Below, in pieces: positions 36,681 to 49,337 of a stretch of DNA of 64,000 nt (positions are counted from its first letter, which is position 1; each line of letters begins with the position of its first letter). The notes below the pieces were generated by a model. That model was not told the DNA's origin. It made no database searches and saw nothing but the letters and a program-made list of their open reading frames with translations. Position numbers and translations under genes: made by a program. The stretch is from Rhodoferax sp. TH121. Lineage in GTDB: Bacteria > Pseudomonadota > Gammaproteobacteria > Burkholderiales > Burkholderiaceae_C. The stretch covers positions 744,001 to 808,000 of the forward strand of contig NZ_NOXW01000021.1 of NCBI RefSeq assembly GCF_002251855.1. Reading direction: 5' to 3'.

Positions 36681-37048
36681 TCTTTTGACTCAGTTATCTG
36701 TCTGTTCAGGCACATCTCACCTGCAGGTTGGCGAGGGCTGGCGGACGGGGTATCCGTTCTCCGGTGCATCTCGCGGGCGAACACGCTTAGTTCGCTTCTG
36801 TTTTTTCGTTAATGCCTTGGTTGGTCAGGTCGCTCTGTGGCAACCGCGAACAGCGCCTACGCTCGAACACCCCATCCACCATCTTCAGCGCGGCACTTTT
36901 TGCGCCCTAAGGAAAATTCTTCGTAGCAGCAGGGTAGGGGCAGGTGGCGCAGTGAGGTCAAGGAGGAGGCCGAAGGCCGGGTGACAGGAACGGAGCTCCC
37001 TGCCTCTGGCCTGTTGCGTGCTCAGCACCTAAGCCCAGCGCCAAGGCG
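36681..37048. other. Largest non-coding stretch: leader upstream of the ABC-F gene
   Basis: 368 bases between the prmB stop and the ABC-F start, both on the minus strand. I find no convincing gene; open frames here extend from neighbours with no family similarity. Several small inverted repeats occur: GCGAAC...GTTCGC around 36778-36797, CGGA...TCCG near 36742-36757, and GGCC-GAA-GGCC near 36969-36979. It may hold a structured 5' leader or a small RNA, but nothing matches a family I know. Confidence 0.4.
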
Positions 37049-37939
37049 CTAAAGCAGCAAAGCCTCCTTGGTCACCAGCAATACTTGGTCTTCCCCGGCG
37101 CTGGTTTCCAGCCACACCACTTCCAACTCAGGAAACGCAGCCTCAAAAAAAGGCCGCTCATTGCCAATCTCCAGCACCAACACGGCGTCGTCCGCCATAT
37201 GAGCAGGCGCCTGCTTCAGCAGCACGCGCACAAAGTCCATACCGTCGCCACTGCCACCAGCCTGGTTGCCATCCAAGGCGATAAACGGCTCGGCCAGATA
37301 CTCGGCGGGCAAGGCGGCCATGCTCTGGGCATTCACATAAGGCGGGTTGCACAGGATCAGGTCGAACGGTCCCTGGACAGCAGTCAGTCCGTCAGACGCC
37401 ACCAATTGCACACGGTCTACCAACTGGTGTTTGTCCACATTGATGCGTGCCACGGCCAGTGCATCGGCGGAAATGTCGGCACCGGTGACTTCCACTTCGG
37501 GATACACCATCGCCGCCAGAATCCCCAGGCTGCCATTGCCGGTGCACAGATCCAGCACCCGGTGCGTGCTTTCTTTCAGCCAATAGTCAATGCTGCCATC
37601 CATCAGCAGCTCGGCAATCAAAGATCGTGGCACGATGACGCGCTCGTCCACATAAAAAGGCACACCCTGAAGCCAGGCTTCGTTCGTCAGATACGCTGCC
37701 GGTTTGCGTGTGCTGATGCGCGCTCCTAAAAGAGTAGCTGCTCGCGCATATTCCTCGGGGGCTACAGGCCGATTTGATTCCAAATCACCGGGGTCCAGTG
37801 GCGTATCCAGCGGCAAGCCCACGGCGTGCAGCACCAGCCATGCCGCTTCGTCGCGCGCGTTGGTCGTGCCATGGCCAAAGGAGACGTGGGCGTCTGTGAG
37901 CTGCTGGGCGGCTTGCGCCACCAGTTCGGCCAAGGTCAT
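37049..37939 (-). CDS. prmB: Ribosomal protein L3 N5-glutamine methyltransferase
   Basis: 296 aa from ATG 37939 in an ATGA overlap with dapE; the longer reading to 38077 is inside dapE. It methylates the conserved Gln of L3 using SAM. The N-terminal part has [18 protein letters not shown], then [18 protein letters not shown] and [10 protein letters not shown]. The SAM site is [13 protein letters not shown], and the substrate-glutamine NPPY motif is [10 protein letters not shown]. Residues about 51-73 ([20 protein letters not shown]) are encoded by repeat R6, in a helical linker before the catalytic domain. Confidence 0.95.
   Translation of the reverse strand: MTLAELVAQAAQQLTDAHVSFGHGTTNARDEAAWLVLHAVGLPLDTPLDPGDLESNRPVAPEEYARAATLLGARISTRKPAAYLTNEAWLQGVPFYVDERVIVPRSLIAELLMDGSIDYWLKESTHRVLDLCTGNGSLGILAAMVYPEVEVTGADISADALAVARINVDKHQLVDRVQLVASDGLTAVQGPFDLILCNPPYVNAQSMAALPAEYLAEPFIALDGNQAGGSGDGMDFVRVLLKQAPAHMADDAVLVLEIGNERPFFEAAFPELEVVWLETSAGEDQVLLVTKEALLL
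37720..37785 (+). repeat. Dispersed repeat, copy R6 (inside prmB)
   Basis: The copy reads GCTCCTAAAAGAGTAGCTGC, then TCGCGCATATTCCTCGGGGG, then CTACAGGCCGATTTGATTCC. It lies antiparallel to the gene and is translated from its minus strand, where the core reads Ala-Arg-Ala-Ala-Thr. Confidence 0.85.
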
Positions 37940-39126
37940 GCCTGCGCCTGACGGTTCAGATTCACCAGCACCTGGCGGTAGATATTCTTCAGCGGCTCGA
38001 TATCCGCAACCGCCACAAATTCGTTGATCTTGTGAATGGTCGCGTTGGGCGGGCCCAGCTCGATGACTTGGGGGCACACCTGGGCGATAAAGCGCCCGTC
38101 GCTCGTACCGCCCGTGGTGGACAGCTGGGTGTCGATGCCAGTCTCCGAGCGGATGGCGTCGCGCACTGCGTCCACCAGCGTGCCCGGCGTGGTCAGGAAG
38201 GGCAGGCCGCCCACGGTCCAGGCCAGGTCGTATTCCAGCTCATGCTTTTCCAATACGCTGGCCAGCCGCTTTTGCAAGGACTCGGGCGTGGACTCGGTGG
38301 AGAAACGGAAGTTGAAGTCGATCACCACATGGCCGGGGATGACGTTGCTCGCCCCCGTGCCACCATGGATGTTGCTGACCTGCCAGGTCGTGGGCGGAAA
38401 GAAGTCGTTGCCCTGGTCCCACTCGATGCCCACCAGTTCGGCCAGCGCAGGCGCTGCCAGGTGGATGGGGTTTTTGGCCAGATGCGGGTAGGCAATGTGG
38501 CCCTGCACGCCTTTGATCGTGAGCTTGCCGCTCATGGTGCCGCGCCGGCCATTCTTGATCATGTCGCCGGTGCGCTCGACGGACGTGGGCTCGCCCACGA
38601 TGCAATAGTCCAGCACCTCGCCACGGGCCTTGAGCGTATTGCAGACGACGACGGTGCCATCGTTGGCCGGGCCTTCTTCGTCGCTGGTCAGCAGCAGCGC
38701 GATGTTAAGTTGCGGGTCGGGGGTGGCCGCCAAAAACTCTTCGATGGCCACCACAAAAGCCGCCAGTGACGTCTTCATGTCGCTGGCGCCGCGGGCGAAC
38801 AGCTTGCCGTCACGGTGCGTGGGCACAAAAGGGGCGCTGTCCCACTGCGCGAGAGGGCCAGTGGGCACCACGTCGGTATGGCCGGCAAACACCAGAGTTT
38901 TGGGCGCTATTGTTTTTGTAGCTGATTGCGCAGTATTGACGGGTTCTGCAATGCGTTTTGCCCATAAATTCGTGACGCGAAAGTCGGTGGGACCACTCTC
39001 CATCGTCTCGCACACAAAGCCCAAAGGGGCCAGGCGCTGGGCAATCAGGGCTTGGCAACCGCCGTCGCTGGGCGTGACCGACGCCATGGAAAGCAGCTGC
39101 TCGGTGAGCTGCAGTGTATTTGTCAT
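37936..39126 (-). CDS. dapE: Succinyl-diaminopimelate desuccinylase
   Basis: 396 aa from ATG 39126 ([20 protein letters not shown]), sharing TGATG with the pilU stop. A zinc peptidase-fold enzyme of lysine/peptidoglycan synthesis. Metal and catalytic motifs are [42 protein letters not shown] and the C-terminal [12 protein letters not shown]. Residues about 57-76 ([20 protein letters not shown]) come from repeat R7 and lie immediately before the AGHTDVV metal motif; E. coli-type enzymes have only a few residues there. Confidence 0.95.
   Translation of the reverse strand: MTNTLQLTEQLLSMASVTPSDGGCQALIAQRLAPLGFVCETMESGPTDFRVTNLWAKRIAEPVNTAQSATKTIAPKTLVFAGHTDVVPTGPLAQWDSAPFVPTHRDGKLFARGASDMKTSLAAFVVAIEEFLAATPDPQLNIALLLTSDEEGPANDGTVVVCNTLKARGEVLDYCIVGEPTSVERTGDMIKNGRRGTMSGKLTIKGVQGHIAYPHLAKNPIHLAAPALAELVGIEWDQGNDFFPPTTWQVSNIHGGTGASNVIPGHVVIDFNFRFSTESTPESLQKRLASVLEKHELEYDLAWTVGGLPFLTTPGTLVDAVRDAIRSETGIDTQLSTTGGTSDGRFIAQVCPQVIELGPPNATIHKINEFVAVADIEPLKNIYRQVLVNLNRQAQA
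38903..38962 (+). repeat. Dispersed repeat, copy R7 (inside dapE)
   Basis: The copy reads GGGCGCTATTGTTTTTGTAG, then CTGATTGCGCAGTATTGACG, then GGTTCTGCAATGCGTTTTGC. It lies antiparallel to dapE and is translated as [14 protein letters not shown]-like sequence. Confidence 0.75.
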
Positions 39127-40292
39127 CAGTGCTTCACATCCAGGGTAATTTCGGTGAATGAGGCCTCTTCGTCCTCCTCCATCGCAGCGGCCGGCTTGGC
39201 GGCTTTGGTGAAGTCGTTTTGCAGACGCCACAGCAGGTTGGTGGGCGAGTCGGCGTGGGCAAGGCCTTCTTTGCGATCGACCGATCCTTCCAAAATCAGG
39301 CGGGCAATGTCGTACTCAAAGGTCTGCGAGCCTTCGGCCATGGATTTTTCCATGGCTTCGCGCACCCCTGAGAAGTCGCCTTTCTCAATCAATTCGGCAA
39401 TCAGCTTGGTATTGAGCAAGACCTCGGCAGCGGGTATGCGTGTGCCCGTAGTGGTGCGTAGCAGGCGCTGAGACACAATGGCGCGCAAGGCCGCAGCGAG
39501 GTCCCCCAGCATGGTGGGGCGCACCTCCACCGGATAAAAACTCAAGATGCGGTTCAGCGCCTGATAACTGTTGTTGGCGTGCATGGTGGCCAGACACAGG
39601 TGGCCCGATTGTGCGTAGGCCACGGCAGCGGACATCGTTTCGCGGTCGCGGATTTCTCCGATCAGAATCACGTCAGGGGCCTGGCGCAGCGCATTTTTCA
39701 GCGCCACCTGCAAAGAGGCGGTGTCCGTGCCGATCTCGCGCTGGTTGACCACGGACTTCTTGTTCTTGAACAAAAATTCCACCGGGTCTTCGATGGTCAG
39801 GATGTGTCCCGACACATTCTCATTGCGGTAGTCCATCATCGACGCCAGCGTGGTGCTCTTGCCCGCACCGGTGGCGCCCACCATCAGCAGCAGTCCACGT
39901 TTTTCCATGATCAAGTCGCCCAGCACCGGCGGAAGCTGCAGGCTCGCCAAGGAAGGGACGTCCACAGCGATGTAGCGGATCACTGCGGCAATAGAGCCGC
40001 GCTGGCGCATGGCGCTGACGCGGAAACGGCCGACGCCCGCCATGGGAAAGCCCACATTGAGCTCACCCTCGGCTTCCAGCTGGGCGATCTGCTCCGCAGG
40101 CAGCACCTCGGCCAGCAGGTTGCGCGGGGCATCGGCCGGCAGGGTCTGGCTATTGATCGGTACGCACTGGCCATTGATCTTGATCAGCGCAGGCGCATGG
40201 GCTGACAAGTACACATCCGACGCTTTCTTTTCGCTCATCAGGCGAAGAATGCGTTCCATCGTTCCGGATGGTTGGGGCGTGGTGGTGGCCAT
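39126..40292 (-). CDS. pilU: PilT/PilU family type IV pilus retraction ATPase
   Basis: 388 aa from ATG 40292 with an AGAGG ribosome site; an ATG seven codons upstream is possible. Features: Walker [26 protein letters not shown], the [16 protein letters not shown] Walker B region and [13 protein letters not shown]. The acidic C-terminus ([12 protein letters not shown]) is more PilU- than PilT-like. It powers or modulates pilus retraction at the inner membrane. It stands alone between dapD and dapE with no pilT in the window. Confidence 0.88.
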   Translation of the reverse strand: MATTTPQPSGTMERILRLMSEKKASDVYLSAHAPALIKINGQCVPINSQTLPADAPRNLLAEVLPAEQIAQLEAEGELNVGFPMAGVGRFRVSAMRQRGSIAAVIRYIAVDVPSLASLQLPPVLGDLIMEKRGLLLMVGATGAGKSTTLASMMDYRNENVSGHILTIEDPVEFLFKNKKSVVNQREIGTDTASLQVALKNALRQAPDVILIGEIRDRETMSAAVAYAQSGHLCLATMHANNSYQALNRILSFYPVEVRPTMLGDLAAALRAIVSQRLLRTTTGTRIPAAEVLLNTKLIAELIEKGDFSGVREAMEKSMAEGSQTFEYDIARLILEGSVDRKEGLAHADSPTNLLWRLQNDFTKAAKPAAAMEEDEEASFTEITLDVKH

Positions 40293-40322
40293 GGCGTACC
40301 TCTCTTGGAACAAGTCTACGGT

Positions 40323-41147
40323 TTAGTCGCGCAGCAAGTCGTTCAGGCTGGTGGTCGACCGGGTCTTGGCGTCCACCTTCTTGACGATGATGGCGGCGTA
40401 CATGCTGTACTTGCCGTCGCCCTTGGGCAGGCTGCCGCTGACCACCACAGAACCCGCGGGGATGCGGCCATAGCTCACGGTGTCGGTCGCACGGTCGTAA
40501 ATGGGAGTGCTTTGGCCGATGTAAACGCCCATGGAGATTACCGAGTTCTCTTCCACGATCACGCCTTCCACCACTTCGGAGCGCGCGCCCACAAAGCAGT
40601 TGTCTTCAATGATGGTGGGGCCGGCTTGCATGGGTTCCAGCACGCCACCAATGCCCACGCCGCCGGACAGGTGCACGTGCTTGCCGATCTGTGCGCAGGA
40701 GCCCACGGTGGCCCAGGTGTCGACCATGGTGCCCTCGTCCACATAGGAGCCGATGTTGCAGTAGGACGGCATCAGGATCACGCCCTTGCCCTGGAAGCTG
40801 CCACGGCGTGCCACGGCCGGGGGCACCACGCGCACACCGGTGGCTTTGAGGGCTTCGGCGCTCATGCCGGCAAACTTCGTGGGCACCTTGTCGTAAAAGC
40901 CCAGGTCGCCGGACTGGATCACTTCGTTGTCTTTCAAGCGGAAGGACAGCAGCACGGCCTTCTTGATCCACTGGTGGGTGGTCCACTGGCCCACGCCTTC
41001 GCGGGTGGCCACGCGCAGGCGGCCTGCGTCCAGTTCGTTGAGCACATGTTCCACAGCATCGCGCACTTCGGCGGAAGCAGAGGCGACGGAGATGTTGGCG
41101 CGGTCTTCCCACGCGGCTTCGATAACGGTTTGCAGTTGTTGGCTCAT
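40323..41147 (-). CDS. dapD: Tetrahydrodipicolinate N-succinyltransferase
   Basis: 274 aa, full length. It succinylates tetrahydrodipicolinate with succinyl-CoA in the lysine pathway. The left-handed beta-helix shows hexapeptide-type repeats: [34 protein letters not shown] and [20 protein letters not shown]. The C-terminus [16 protein letters not shown] is characteristic. It follows dapC by 34 bases and precedes pilU by 30. Confidence 0.97.
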   Translation of the reverse strand: MSQQLQTVIEAAWEDRANISVASASAEVRDAVEHVLNELDAGRLRVATREGVGQWTTHQWIKKAVLLSFRLKDNEVIQSGDLGFYDKVPTKFAGMSAEALKATGVRVVPPAVARRGSFQGKGVILMPSYCNIGSYVDEGTMVDTWATVGSCAQIGKHVHLSGGVGIGGVLEPMQAGPTIIEDNCFVGARSEVVEGVIVEENSVISMGVYIGQSTPIYDRATDTVSYGRIPAGSVVVSGSLPKGDGKYSMYAAIIVKKVDAKTRSTTSLNDLLRD

Positions 41148-41181
41148 AGGGCTCTTCAGAGGGGAAAAGGGGTTGAAAGAC

Positions 41182-42399
41182 TCAGGAAACGCGGGATTTC
41201 ACAAACTGGACGATGCGCTGCGCGGCTTCCACACACTCGGCAGCTTCGGCCACCAGCGCCATGCGGATGCGCTGCGCGCCCGGGTTGCTGCCATGGGCCT
41301 CGCGGGCCAGGTAGCTTCCGGGCAAGACGGTCACATTGTATTGAGCGAGCAGGTCGCGCGCGAAGTCAGTGTCGCTGCCTTGGACCTTGGCCCACAGGTA
41401 GAAGCCCGCGTCCGGAAGGGCGACATCCATCACCTCAGCCAGCATTGGCGTGACCTGCGCAAATTTTTCGCGGTACTGGGCGCGGTTGTCCACCACGTGG
41501 ACCTCGTCGTCCCAGGCGGCGGCGCTGGCGGTTTGCACCACCATGCTCATGGCGCTGCCGTGGTAGGTGCGGTAGAGCAGAAATTGCTTGATGAGCTTGG
41601 CATCACCTGCGCAGAAGCCGCTGCGCATGCCCGGCACGTTGCTGCGCTTGGATAGGCTGGTGAAGGACACCAGGTTCTTGAAGTCGCTGCGGCCCAATTT
41701 GGCTGCTGCTTCCAGCCCGCCAAGCGGGGGTTCGTCGCGGAAGTAGATCTCGCTGTAGCACTCGTCCGACGCAATCACAAAGCCGTACTGGTCGCTCAGC
41801 GCAAACAGCTTTTTCCATTCCGACAGCGGCATCACCGCGCCAGCCGGATTGCCAGGCGAGCACACATACAGCAGTTGGGTATGGGCCCATACCTCGGCCG
41901 GCACACTGTCCCAGTCCTGCGCAAAGTTGCGCTCGGGCACCGAGGGCACGAAGTAGGGCTGGGCACCGCAGAGCAGGGCCGCGCCCTCGTAAATTTGGTA
42001 GAAGGGATTGGGGCACACGACTTGCACGGGGCCAGTCGTGCCAGTCTTCTCGGGGTTCACGACCGTCTGGGCAAAGGCAAACAGCGCTTCGCGCGAGCCG
42101 TTGATGGGCAACACCTGGCTGGCCGCATCGAGCTGCAGGCCATAACGGCGCTGCAGCCAGCGCACCACGGAATTGCGCAACTTGGTGTCACCGGTGGTGG
42201 CCGGGTAGACCGACAAGCCGCCGTCTGCGCTGCGGATCGCGTCGCAGTAGGCGTCCTTGATGAGGTCGGGCGTGGGGTGGCGGGGTTCTCCAATGCCCAG
42301 GCTGATGGGGCGGTAGGCGGGGTTGGGGGTGACGGTGGAGAACAGCTGGCGCAGGCGTTCAAAGGGGTAGGCCTGCAGGCGCGACAAATTCGGGTTCAT
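41182..42399 (-). CDS. dapC: Succinyldiaminopimelate transaminase
   Basis: 405 aa PLP-dependent class I aminotransferase. Motifs are [70 protein letters not shown] and the Schiff-base Lys in [17 protein letters not shown]. It makes N-succinyl-LL-2,6-diaminopimelate, directly before the DapE step, and shares an operon with dapD and dapE. First gene of that operon, divergent from smc. Confidence 0.95.
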   Translation of the reverse strand: MNPNLSRLQAYPFERLRQLFSTVTPNPAYRPISLGIGEPRHPTPDLIKDAYCDAIRSADGGLSVYPATTGDTKLRNSVVRWLQRRYGLQLDAASQVLPINGSREALFAFAQTVVNPEKTGTTGPVQVVCPNPFYQIYEGAALLCGAQPYFVPSVPERNFAQDWDSVPAEVWAHTQLLYVCSPGNPAGAVMPLSEWKKLFALSDQYGFVIASDECYSEIYFRDEPPLGGLEAAAKLGRSDFKNLVSFTSLSKRSNVPGMRSGFCAGDAKLIKQFLLYRTYHGSAMSMVVQTASAAAWDDEVHVVDNRAQYREKFAQVTPMLAEVMDVALPDAGFYLWAKVQGSDTDFARDLLAQYNVTVLPGSYLAREAHGSNPGAQRIRMALVAEAAECVEAAQRIVQFVKSRVS

Positions 42400-42612
42400 G
42401 GGGCGGCATTATCCCCCGAGTCCCCAGTGCGTCCGGCCATGAGCCGCCCCGTAGCGCGCAGGCATGGCGGCGGTTTTCATGCTGTAACGTTTACCCGTGG
42501 CGCCATAGCGGCCACCACGCGTGCGACACAGTATCATCGGGGGCCTTTCCTCAGTCACCGCTGACTGATTAATTCAATGAAATCAACTGCTTAGAGCAGA
42601 TACCACCCGCCC
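42400..42612. promoter_or_regulatory. Divergent dapC/smc intergenic region
   Basis: 213 bases that should hold promoters for both operons. Visible structure: inverted repeat TCAGTC-ACCGCT-GACTGA (about 42552-42569), and CTGCT-TAG-AGCAG (about 42588-42600) just before smc. TATCAT near 42531 is a possible -10 for smc. No Shine-Dalgarno precedes the smc GTG. Confidence 0.35.
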
Positions 42613-45600
42613 GTGCGTCTCAATTCCATCAAGTTATCCGGCTTCAAGTCCTTCGCGGAGCCCACCAACTTCCTGCTGCCAGGGCAACTGGTGGGCGTGG
42701 TGGGGCCCAATGGCTGCGGCAAGTCCAACATCATGGATGCGGTGCGTTGGGTGCTGGGCGAGAGCAAAGCGTCGGAATTGCGTGGCGAGTCCATGCAGGA
42801 CGTGATCTTCAACGGCACCACCACGCGCAAGCCGGCCAGCCGTTCTAGCGTGGAGCTGGTGTTCGACAATGCCGACCACCGTGCTGGCGGACAGTGGGGC
42901 CAGTTTGGTGAAATTGCCGTCAAGCGCGTGCTGACGCGTGACGGAACCAGCAGCTATTTCATCAACAACCAGCCCGTGCGCCGCCGCGACGTGCAGGATG
43001 TGTTTCTGGGTACTGGCCTGGGCCCGCGCGCCTACGCCATCATCGGCCAGGGCACCATCAGCCGCATCATTGAGTCCAAGCCCGAAGAGCTGCGCTTGTT
43101 CCTCGAGGAAGCGGCGGGTGTCTCCAAGTACAAAGAGCGCCGCAGAGAGACCGAGAACCGCCTTTCCGACACGCGCGAGAACCTGACGCGGGTGGAAGAC
43201 ATCCTGCGCGAGCTGGGCACCAACTTGGAGCGTCTGGAAAAGCAGGCCGAAGTGGCCCAGAAGTACAACGCCTTGCAGGCTGACGTCACCCAAAAGCAGC
43301 ACCAGCAGTGGTTTCTGAAGCGCGCGGAAGCGCTGGCCGACCAAGCCAAGGTGCAGTCCGAAGGGCTGGCTGCCGTCAATGCGCTCGAATCGCGCATGGC
43401 CGATTTGCGCCACATCGAAGCCGATCTGGAAACCGTGCGCCAGGCCCATTATGCGGCGGGCGATCAGGTGAATCAGGCCCAGGGCTTGCTGTACGAAGCC
43501 AGCACCGATGTGGGCCGGCTGGAAGCCGAAATCCGTTTTGTGGTCGAAGGTCGCCAGCGCGTGGAGCAACGCCTGGCCACACTGAAGGCGCAGGTCGCTG
43601 AATGGGCGGTGCGCCGTGACGATGCGCAGGCCGAAATTGAACGCCTGGCCGAACTGGCCGCCTTGGGCGAAGAACAGACCGAGTTGCTGGCCGCCCAAGT
43701 GGAAGAGCAGGCCCTGCAGCTGCCCGAGCTGGAAGACGCCGTGGCCCGCGCCCAGACCACCGCCAACGAGCAGCGCAGCGCCGTCACCCAGGTGCAGCAG
43801 CAGATCCAGGTGCTGGCCGCCGAGCAGCGCAACATTGAAGAACAAAGCCGCCAGCTCAGCACGCGCCGTGACCGTCTCATGGCCGACCGCAACGCGCTGT
43901 CTGCCCCGGATGAGGCGCGCTTGGTAAACCTGCAAGAACAGCTGGAAGCCGCCCAGGAAGCCAACCAGATCGCCGATGCCCGCTTGCAAGAGCTGCAGGA
44001 ATCAGTGCCGCAGCTCGATGAAGCCCGCCGCGCCCAGCAGCACACGGTCAACGACGAATCTGCCAAGCAGGCCGATTTTTCCGCCCGGCTGGAAGCACTG
44101 AAGGCCCTGCAAGAGAAAGTAAAGACCGACGGCAAGCTGCAACCCTGGCTGGCCAAACACGGGTTGGGCCACCTGCAGGGTTTGTGGACCCGCATCCATA
44201 TTGAGCAGGGTTGGGAAAACGCGCTGGAAGGCGCGTTACGCGAACGCTTGGGCGCGCTGGAAGTGTCCCGCCTGGAAATGTTGCGTGCCTTTGCGGTGGA
44301 TGCGCCACCGGCCAAGCTGGCCTTCTACAGCCCGCCCCAAGCCGCCGTGCCCGAACGCACTGGCAGCCTGCCGCGTCTGTCGGACCTGCTGCGTGTCAAC
44401 GATGCCGGCCAGAAAGCCGTGTTGACCGACTGGTTGCAGGGCTGCTACACCGCTGGCAGCTTTGAAGATGCCCTGGCCCAGCGCGACAAGCTGCAGGGCG
44501 GTGAAAGCATTTACCTCAAATCCGGCCACGTGGTGACGGCCCACAGCGTGAGCTTCTACGCGCAGGACAGCGAGCAGGCGGGCTTGCTGGCGCGCGCGCA
44601 AGAGATTGAAAATCTGGAAAAACAGCTGCGTGCTCAGCAGCTGATTGCTGACGAATCTCGCGTGGCGCTGGCCCGTGCTGAGAGCGCTTATGCCGAAAGT
44701 GCCCAGCGTCTGGTTGGTGTGCGCCGGGAAGCCGCCGAAACGCAAAGCCGCGCCCACGAATTGCAGGTGGAGACTTTGCGCCTCACACAAATCCTGGAGC
44801 AGACGCGTGCGCGCAGCGCGCAGATCGAGTCGGACATGGCCGAGGTGGAAGCCCAGCTCGACGACCTGCAAGAGCGCCGCGTAGAGGCCGAAGCGCGCTT
44901 TGAATCGCTGGACATGCAGTTGGCCGACAGCCAAGAGCGCCACGCCCAGTTGGAGGAACGTGTGATTGAAGGCCAGCGCAAGCTGGTGCAGTGCCGTGAA
45001 CAGCAGCGCACACTGGAACGCCAGGCGCAAGAAGCCGTTTTTGCACAAAAGAGCCTGCAGGCCCGCAATGCAGAACTCTCCCGTGCCATTGAAACCGCAG
45101 CACAGCAAACGCAGAGCATCGCCTCTGAGGAGCAGCGTGCGCAAGACGAACTGACCCGCTTGACCGATGCCGCAGCCCAGGCGGGCCTGCAAAACGCGCT
45201 GGCGCTCAAGCTGGAGCGCGAACAGGCCTTGGGAGCCAAGCGCAGCGAATACGACGACCTGACTGCCAAGCTTCGCGCCAGCGACGAGCGCCGCATGCAG
45301 CTGGAGCGTGAGCTCGAACCACTGCGTTCGCGCATCACTGAATTCCAGCTCAAGGAGCAGGCTGCGCGCTTGGGCTTCGAGCAGTTTGAGGCCCAGCTTG
45401 TCGATGCGCAGGCCGACCTGGAAGCCATCGAGCAAAGCATCAAGGACGGCAATGTGCGCCTGTTCGGCATGCAGGGCGATATTGACCGGCTGCATCGCGA
45501 GATTGCTGCGCTGGGCGCCGTGAACTTGGCTGCGCTGGAAGAGCTCGCCGCCGCGCGCGAGCGCAAGCAGTTCCTGGACATGCAAAACGTGGACCTGACC

Positions 45601-46128
45601 CAGGCCATGAACACACTGGAAGACGCAATCCGCAAAATCGACGCCGAGACGCGCGAGTTGCTGTCCGGCACCTTCGACCAGGTCAACGCCCACTTTGGCC
45701 GCATGTTCCCCGAGCTATTTGGTGGCGGCAATGCGCGTCTGGTGATCACCGGTGACGAAATTCTGGACTCCGGCGTGCAGGTGATTGCCCAGCCGCCCGG
45801 CAAAAAGAACCAAACCATCCACCTGCTATCCGGCGGCGAAAAGGCGCTGACCGCGATTGCGCTGGTGTTTGCCATTTTCCAACTCAACCCTGCGCCGTTC
45901 TGCTTGCTGGACGAGGTGGATGCGCCGCTGGACGACGCCAACACTGAGCGCTACGCCAAGCTGGTCTCCAGCATGAGCAAAGGCACCCAGTTCCTGTTCA
46001 TCAGCCACAACAAGATCGCCATGGAAATGGCTGAGCAACTGATTGGCGTGACCATGCAGGAGCAGGGCGTTTCCCGTATCGTGGCCGTGGACATGGAGTC
46101 CGCGGTCCATCTGGCGGAGCTGGCCTGA
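42613..46128 (+). CDS. smc: Chromosome segregation protein SMC
   Basis: 1171 aa with a GTG start (MRLNSIKLSGFKSFAEPT). The N-terminal head has Walker A GVVGPNGCGKSNIMDAVRW and GTGLGPRAYAIIGQGTIS. Long coiled coils flank a hinge at about residues 500-650 (LGHLQGLWTRIHIEQGW... YLKSGHVVTAHSVSF). The C-terminal head has signature HLLSGGEKALTAIAL and Walker B FCLLDEVDAPLDD. It condenses and segregates chromosomes with ScpAB. zipA follows after 43 bases. Confidence 0.97.
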   Translation: MRLNSIKLSGFKSFAEPTNFLLPGQLVGVVGPNGCGKSNIMDAVRWVLGESKASELRGESMQDVIFNGTTTRKPASRSSVELVFDNADHRAGGQWGQFGEIAVKRVLTRDGTSSYFINNQPVRRRDVQDVFLGTGLGPRAYAIIGQGTISRIIESKPEELRLFLEEAAGVSKYKERRRETENRLSDTRENLTRVEDILRELGTNLERLEKQAEVAQKYNALQADVTQKQHQQWFLKRAEALADQAKVQSEGLAAVNALESRMADLRHIEADLETVRQAHYAAGDQVNQAQGLLYEASTDVGRLEAEIRFVVEGRQRVEQRLATLKAQVAEWAVRRDDAQAEIERLAELAALGEEQTELLAAQVEEQALQLPELEDAVARAQTTANEQRSAVTQVQQQIQVLAAEQRNIEEQSRQLSTRRDRLMADRNALSAPDEARLVNLQEQLEAAQEANQIADARLQELQESVPQLDEARRAQQHTVNDESAKQADFSARLEALKALQEKVKTDGKLQPWLAKHGLGHLQGLWTRIHIEQGWENALEGALRERLGALEVSRLEMLRAFAVDAPPAKLAFYSPPQAAVPERTGSLPRLSDLLRVNDAGQKAVLTDWLQGCYTAGSFEDALAQRDKLQGGESIYLKSGHVVTAHSVSFYAQDSEQAGLLARAQEIENLEKQLRAQQLIADESRVALARAESAYAESAQRLVGVRREAAETQSRAHELQVETLRLTQILEQTRARSAQIESDMAEVEAQLDDLQERRVEAEARFESLDMQLADSQERHAQLEERVIEGQRKLVQCREQQRTLERQAQEAVFAQKSLQARNAELSRAIETAAQQTQSIASEEQRAQDELTRLTDAAAQAGLQNALALKLEREQALGAKRSEYDDLTAKLRASDERRMQLERELEPLRSRITEFQLKEQAARLGFEQFEAQLVDAQADLEAIEQSIKDGNVRLFGMQGDIDRLHREIAALGAVNLAALEELAAARERKQFLDMQNVDLTQAMNTLEDAIRKIDAETRELLSGTFDQVNAHFGRMFPELFGGGNARLVITGDEILDSGVQVIAQPPGKKNQTIHLLSGGEKALTAIALVFAIFQLNPAPFCLLDEVDAPLDDANTERYAKLVSSMSKGTQFLFISHNKIAMEMAEQLIGVTMQEQGVSRIVAVDMESAVHLAELA

Positions 46129-46171
46129 CACACAGGCCACGCATTCCCAGCACAACCGACAAGAACCCACC

Positions 46172-47212
46172 ATGAGTACTCTGCAAATCGGACTGGCTAT
46201 CGCAGGCGGCGTTGTGCTGGCTGCGGTGGTCGCCCACAGCACCTGGACCTCGCGCCGCAACGCCCCACGCCAGGCCCAACCCGAACCTTCCCTCGACGGC
46301 GCTGCCCTGTCCGACCAAGAACCCACCTTGTCGGAGATCGACTTGGACACGCCTGCGTTTTCGCTGCCGCAGCCGCCACGCCGTCCGGTCATGGATTCGC
46401 TCATCGACGTGATCGCCACGGTGGCGCTGGACCCCAGCGTTTCCGCGGTGTCCGGCGAGGCCGCGCTGGCGGCCATGCCGGCCACGCGCCGGGCGGGCAC
46501 CAAACCCTTCTCCATCGAAGGCTACAACCTGAACTCCCTGGTGTGGGAAGCTCCCTTGCCCGGCCAGCGTTACGGCGGCTTCCAGGCTGGGGTGCAACTG
46601 GCCAACCGCTCGGGCGCGCTCAACGAGATTGAGTATTCCGAGTTCGTGGTCAAGACCCAGGCCTTTGCCGACGCCATCAACGCCACCCCCGAATTCCCCG
46701 AGATGCTGGATGAGGTGGCGCGTGCCCGTGAGTTGGACCAGTTTGCCAGCGCGCACGATGCACAGCTGGGCTTCACCATCCGCGCTCGCAATGCATCGTG
46801 GAGCCCGGGCTACATCCACCAAAACGCCGCGCGCCTGGGCTTTGTGCCCGGTGTGATTCCCGGGCGCATGGTGCTGCCCGCGTCGCAAGAAGGCTTGCCT
46901 CCGGTGCTGGTGCTGGGCTTTGACTCGCAGGCCGCGCTGGCTGACGACCCCGCCCAATCGGCCATCCGCGACATCAGCCTGCATCTGGATGTGGCGCAGG
47001 TGGACCGGGCTGAACATGCGTTTGAACGCATGCGCGAGTCCGCTGCAGCGCTGGCGCAGGCGATGGAAGGCGTGGTCACTGACGACAACGGCCAGCCTCT
47101 GGCAGCGCAGACCATGGACGTGATCGGTACCGAGTTGCATACCCTGTACGACACGCTGGAGCAGCGTGACTTGGCCGCAGGTTCGCCGCTGGCACGCCGC
47201 CTCTTCAGCTAA
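46172..47212 (+). CDS. zipA: Cell division protein ZipA-like
   Basis: 346 aa. One N-terminal membrane segment (LQIGLAIAGGVVLAAVVA) is followed by a short Pro/Ala-rich linker, shorter than in E. coli. The C-terminal FtsZ-binding domain covers about 210-335 (LGFTIRARNASWSPGYIHQN, VLVLGFDSQAALADDPA, LHLDVAQVDRAEHAFERM). It tethers FtsZ to the membrane. The smc-zipA-ligA order supports the call. Confidence 0.88.
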   Translation: MSTLQIGLAIAGGVVLAAVVAHSTWTSRRNAPRQAQPEPSLDGAALSDQEPTLSEIDLDTPAFSLPQPPRRPVMDSLIDVIATVALDPSVSAVSGEAALAAMPATRRAGTKPFSIEGYNLNSLVWEAPLPGQRYGGFQAGVQLANRSGALNEIEYSEFVVKTQAFADAINATPEFPEMLDEVARARELDQFASAHDAQLGFTIRARNASWSPGYIHQNAARLGFVPGVIPGRMVLPASQEGLPPVLVLGFDSQAALADDPAQSAIRDISLHLDVAQVDRAEHAFERMRESAAALAQAMEGVVTDDNGQPLAAQTMDVIGTELHTLYDTLEQRDLAAGSPLARRLFS

Positions 47213-49318
<2,106 letters not shown>

Positions 49319-49337
49319 GCTGGCCTGACCCTGCGGC

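Noticed and set aside
36538-36984. 148-aa plus-strand open frame in the largest gap
   Set aside because: Half lies over the ABC-F gene on the other strand; the remainder has no similarity or ribosome site.
40272-41453. 393-aa plus-strand open frame opposite dapD/dapC
   Set aside because: It spans two real genes and their spacer on the other strand, with the same His/Gly-rich shadow composition.
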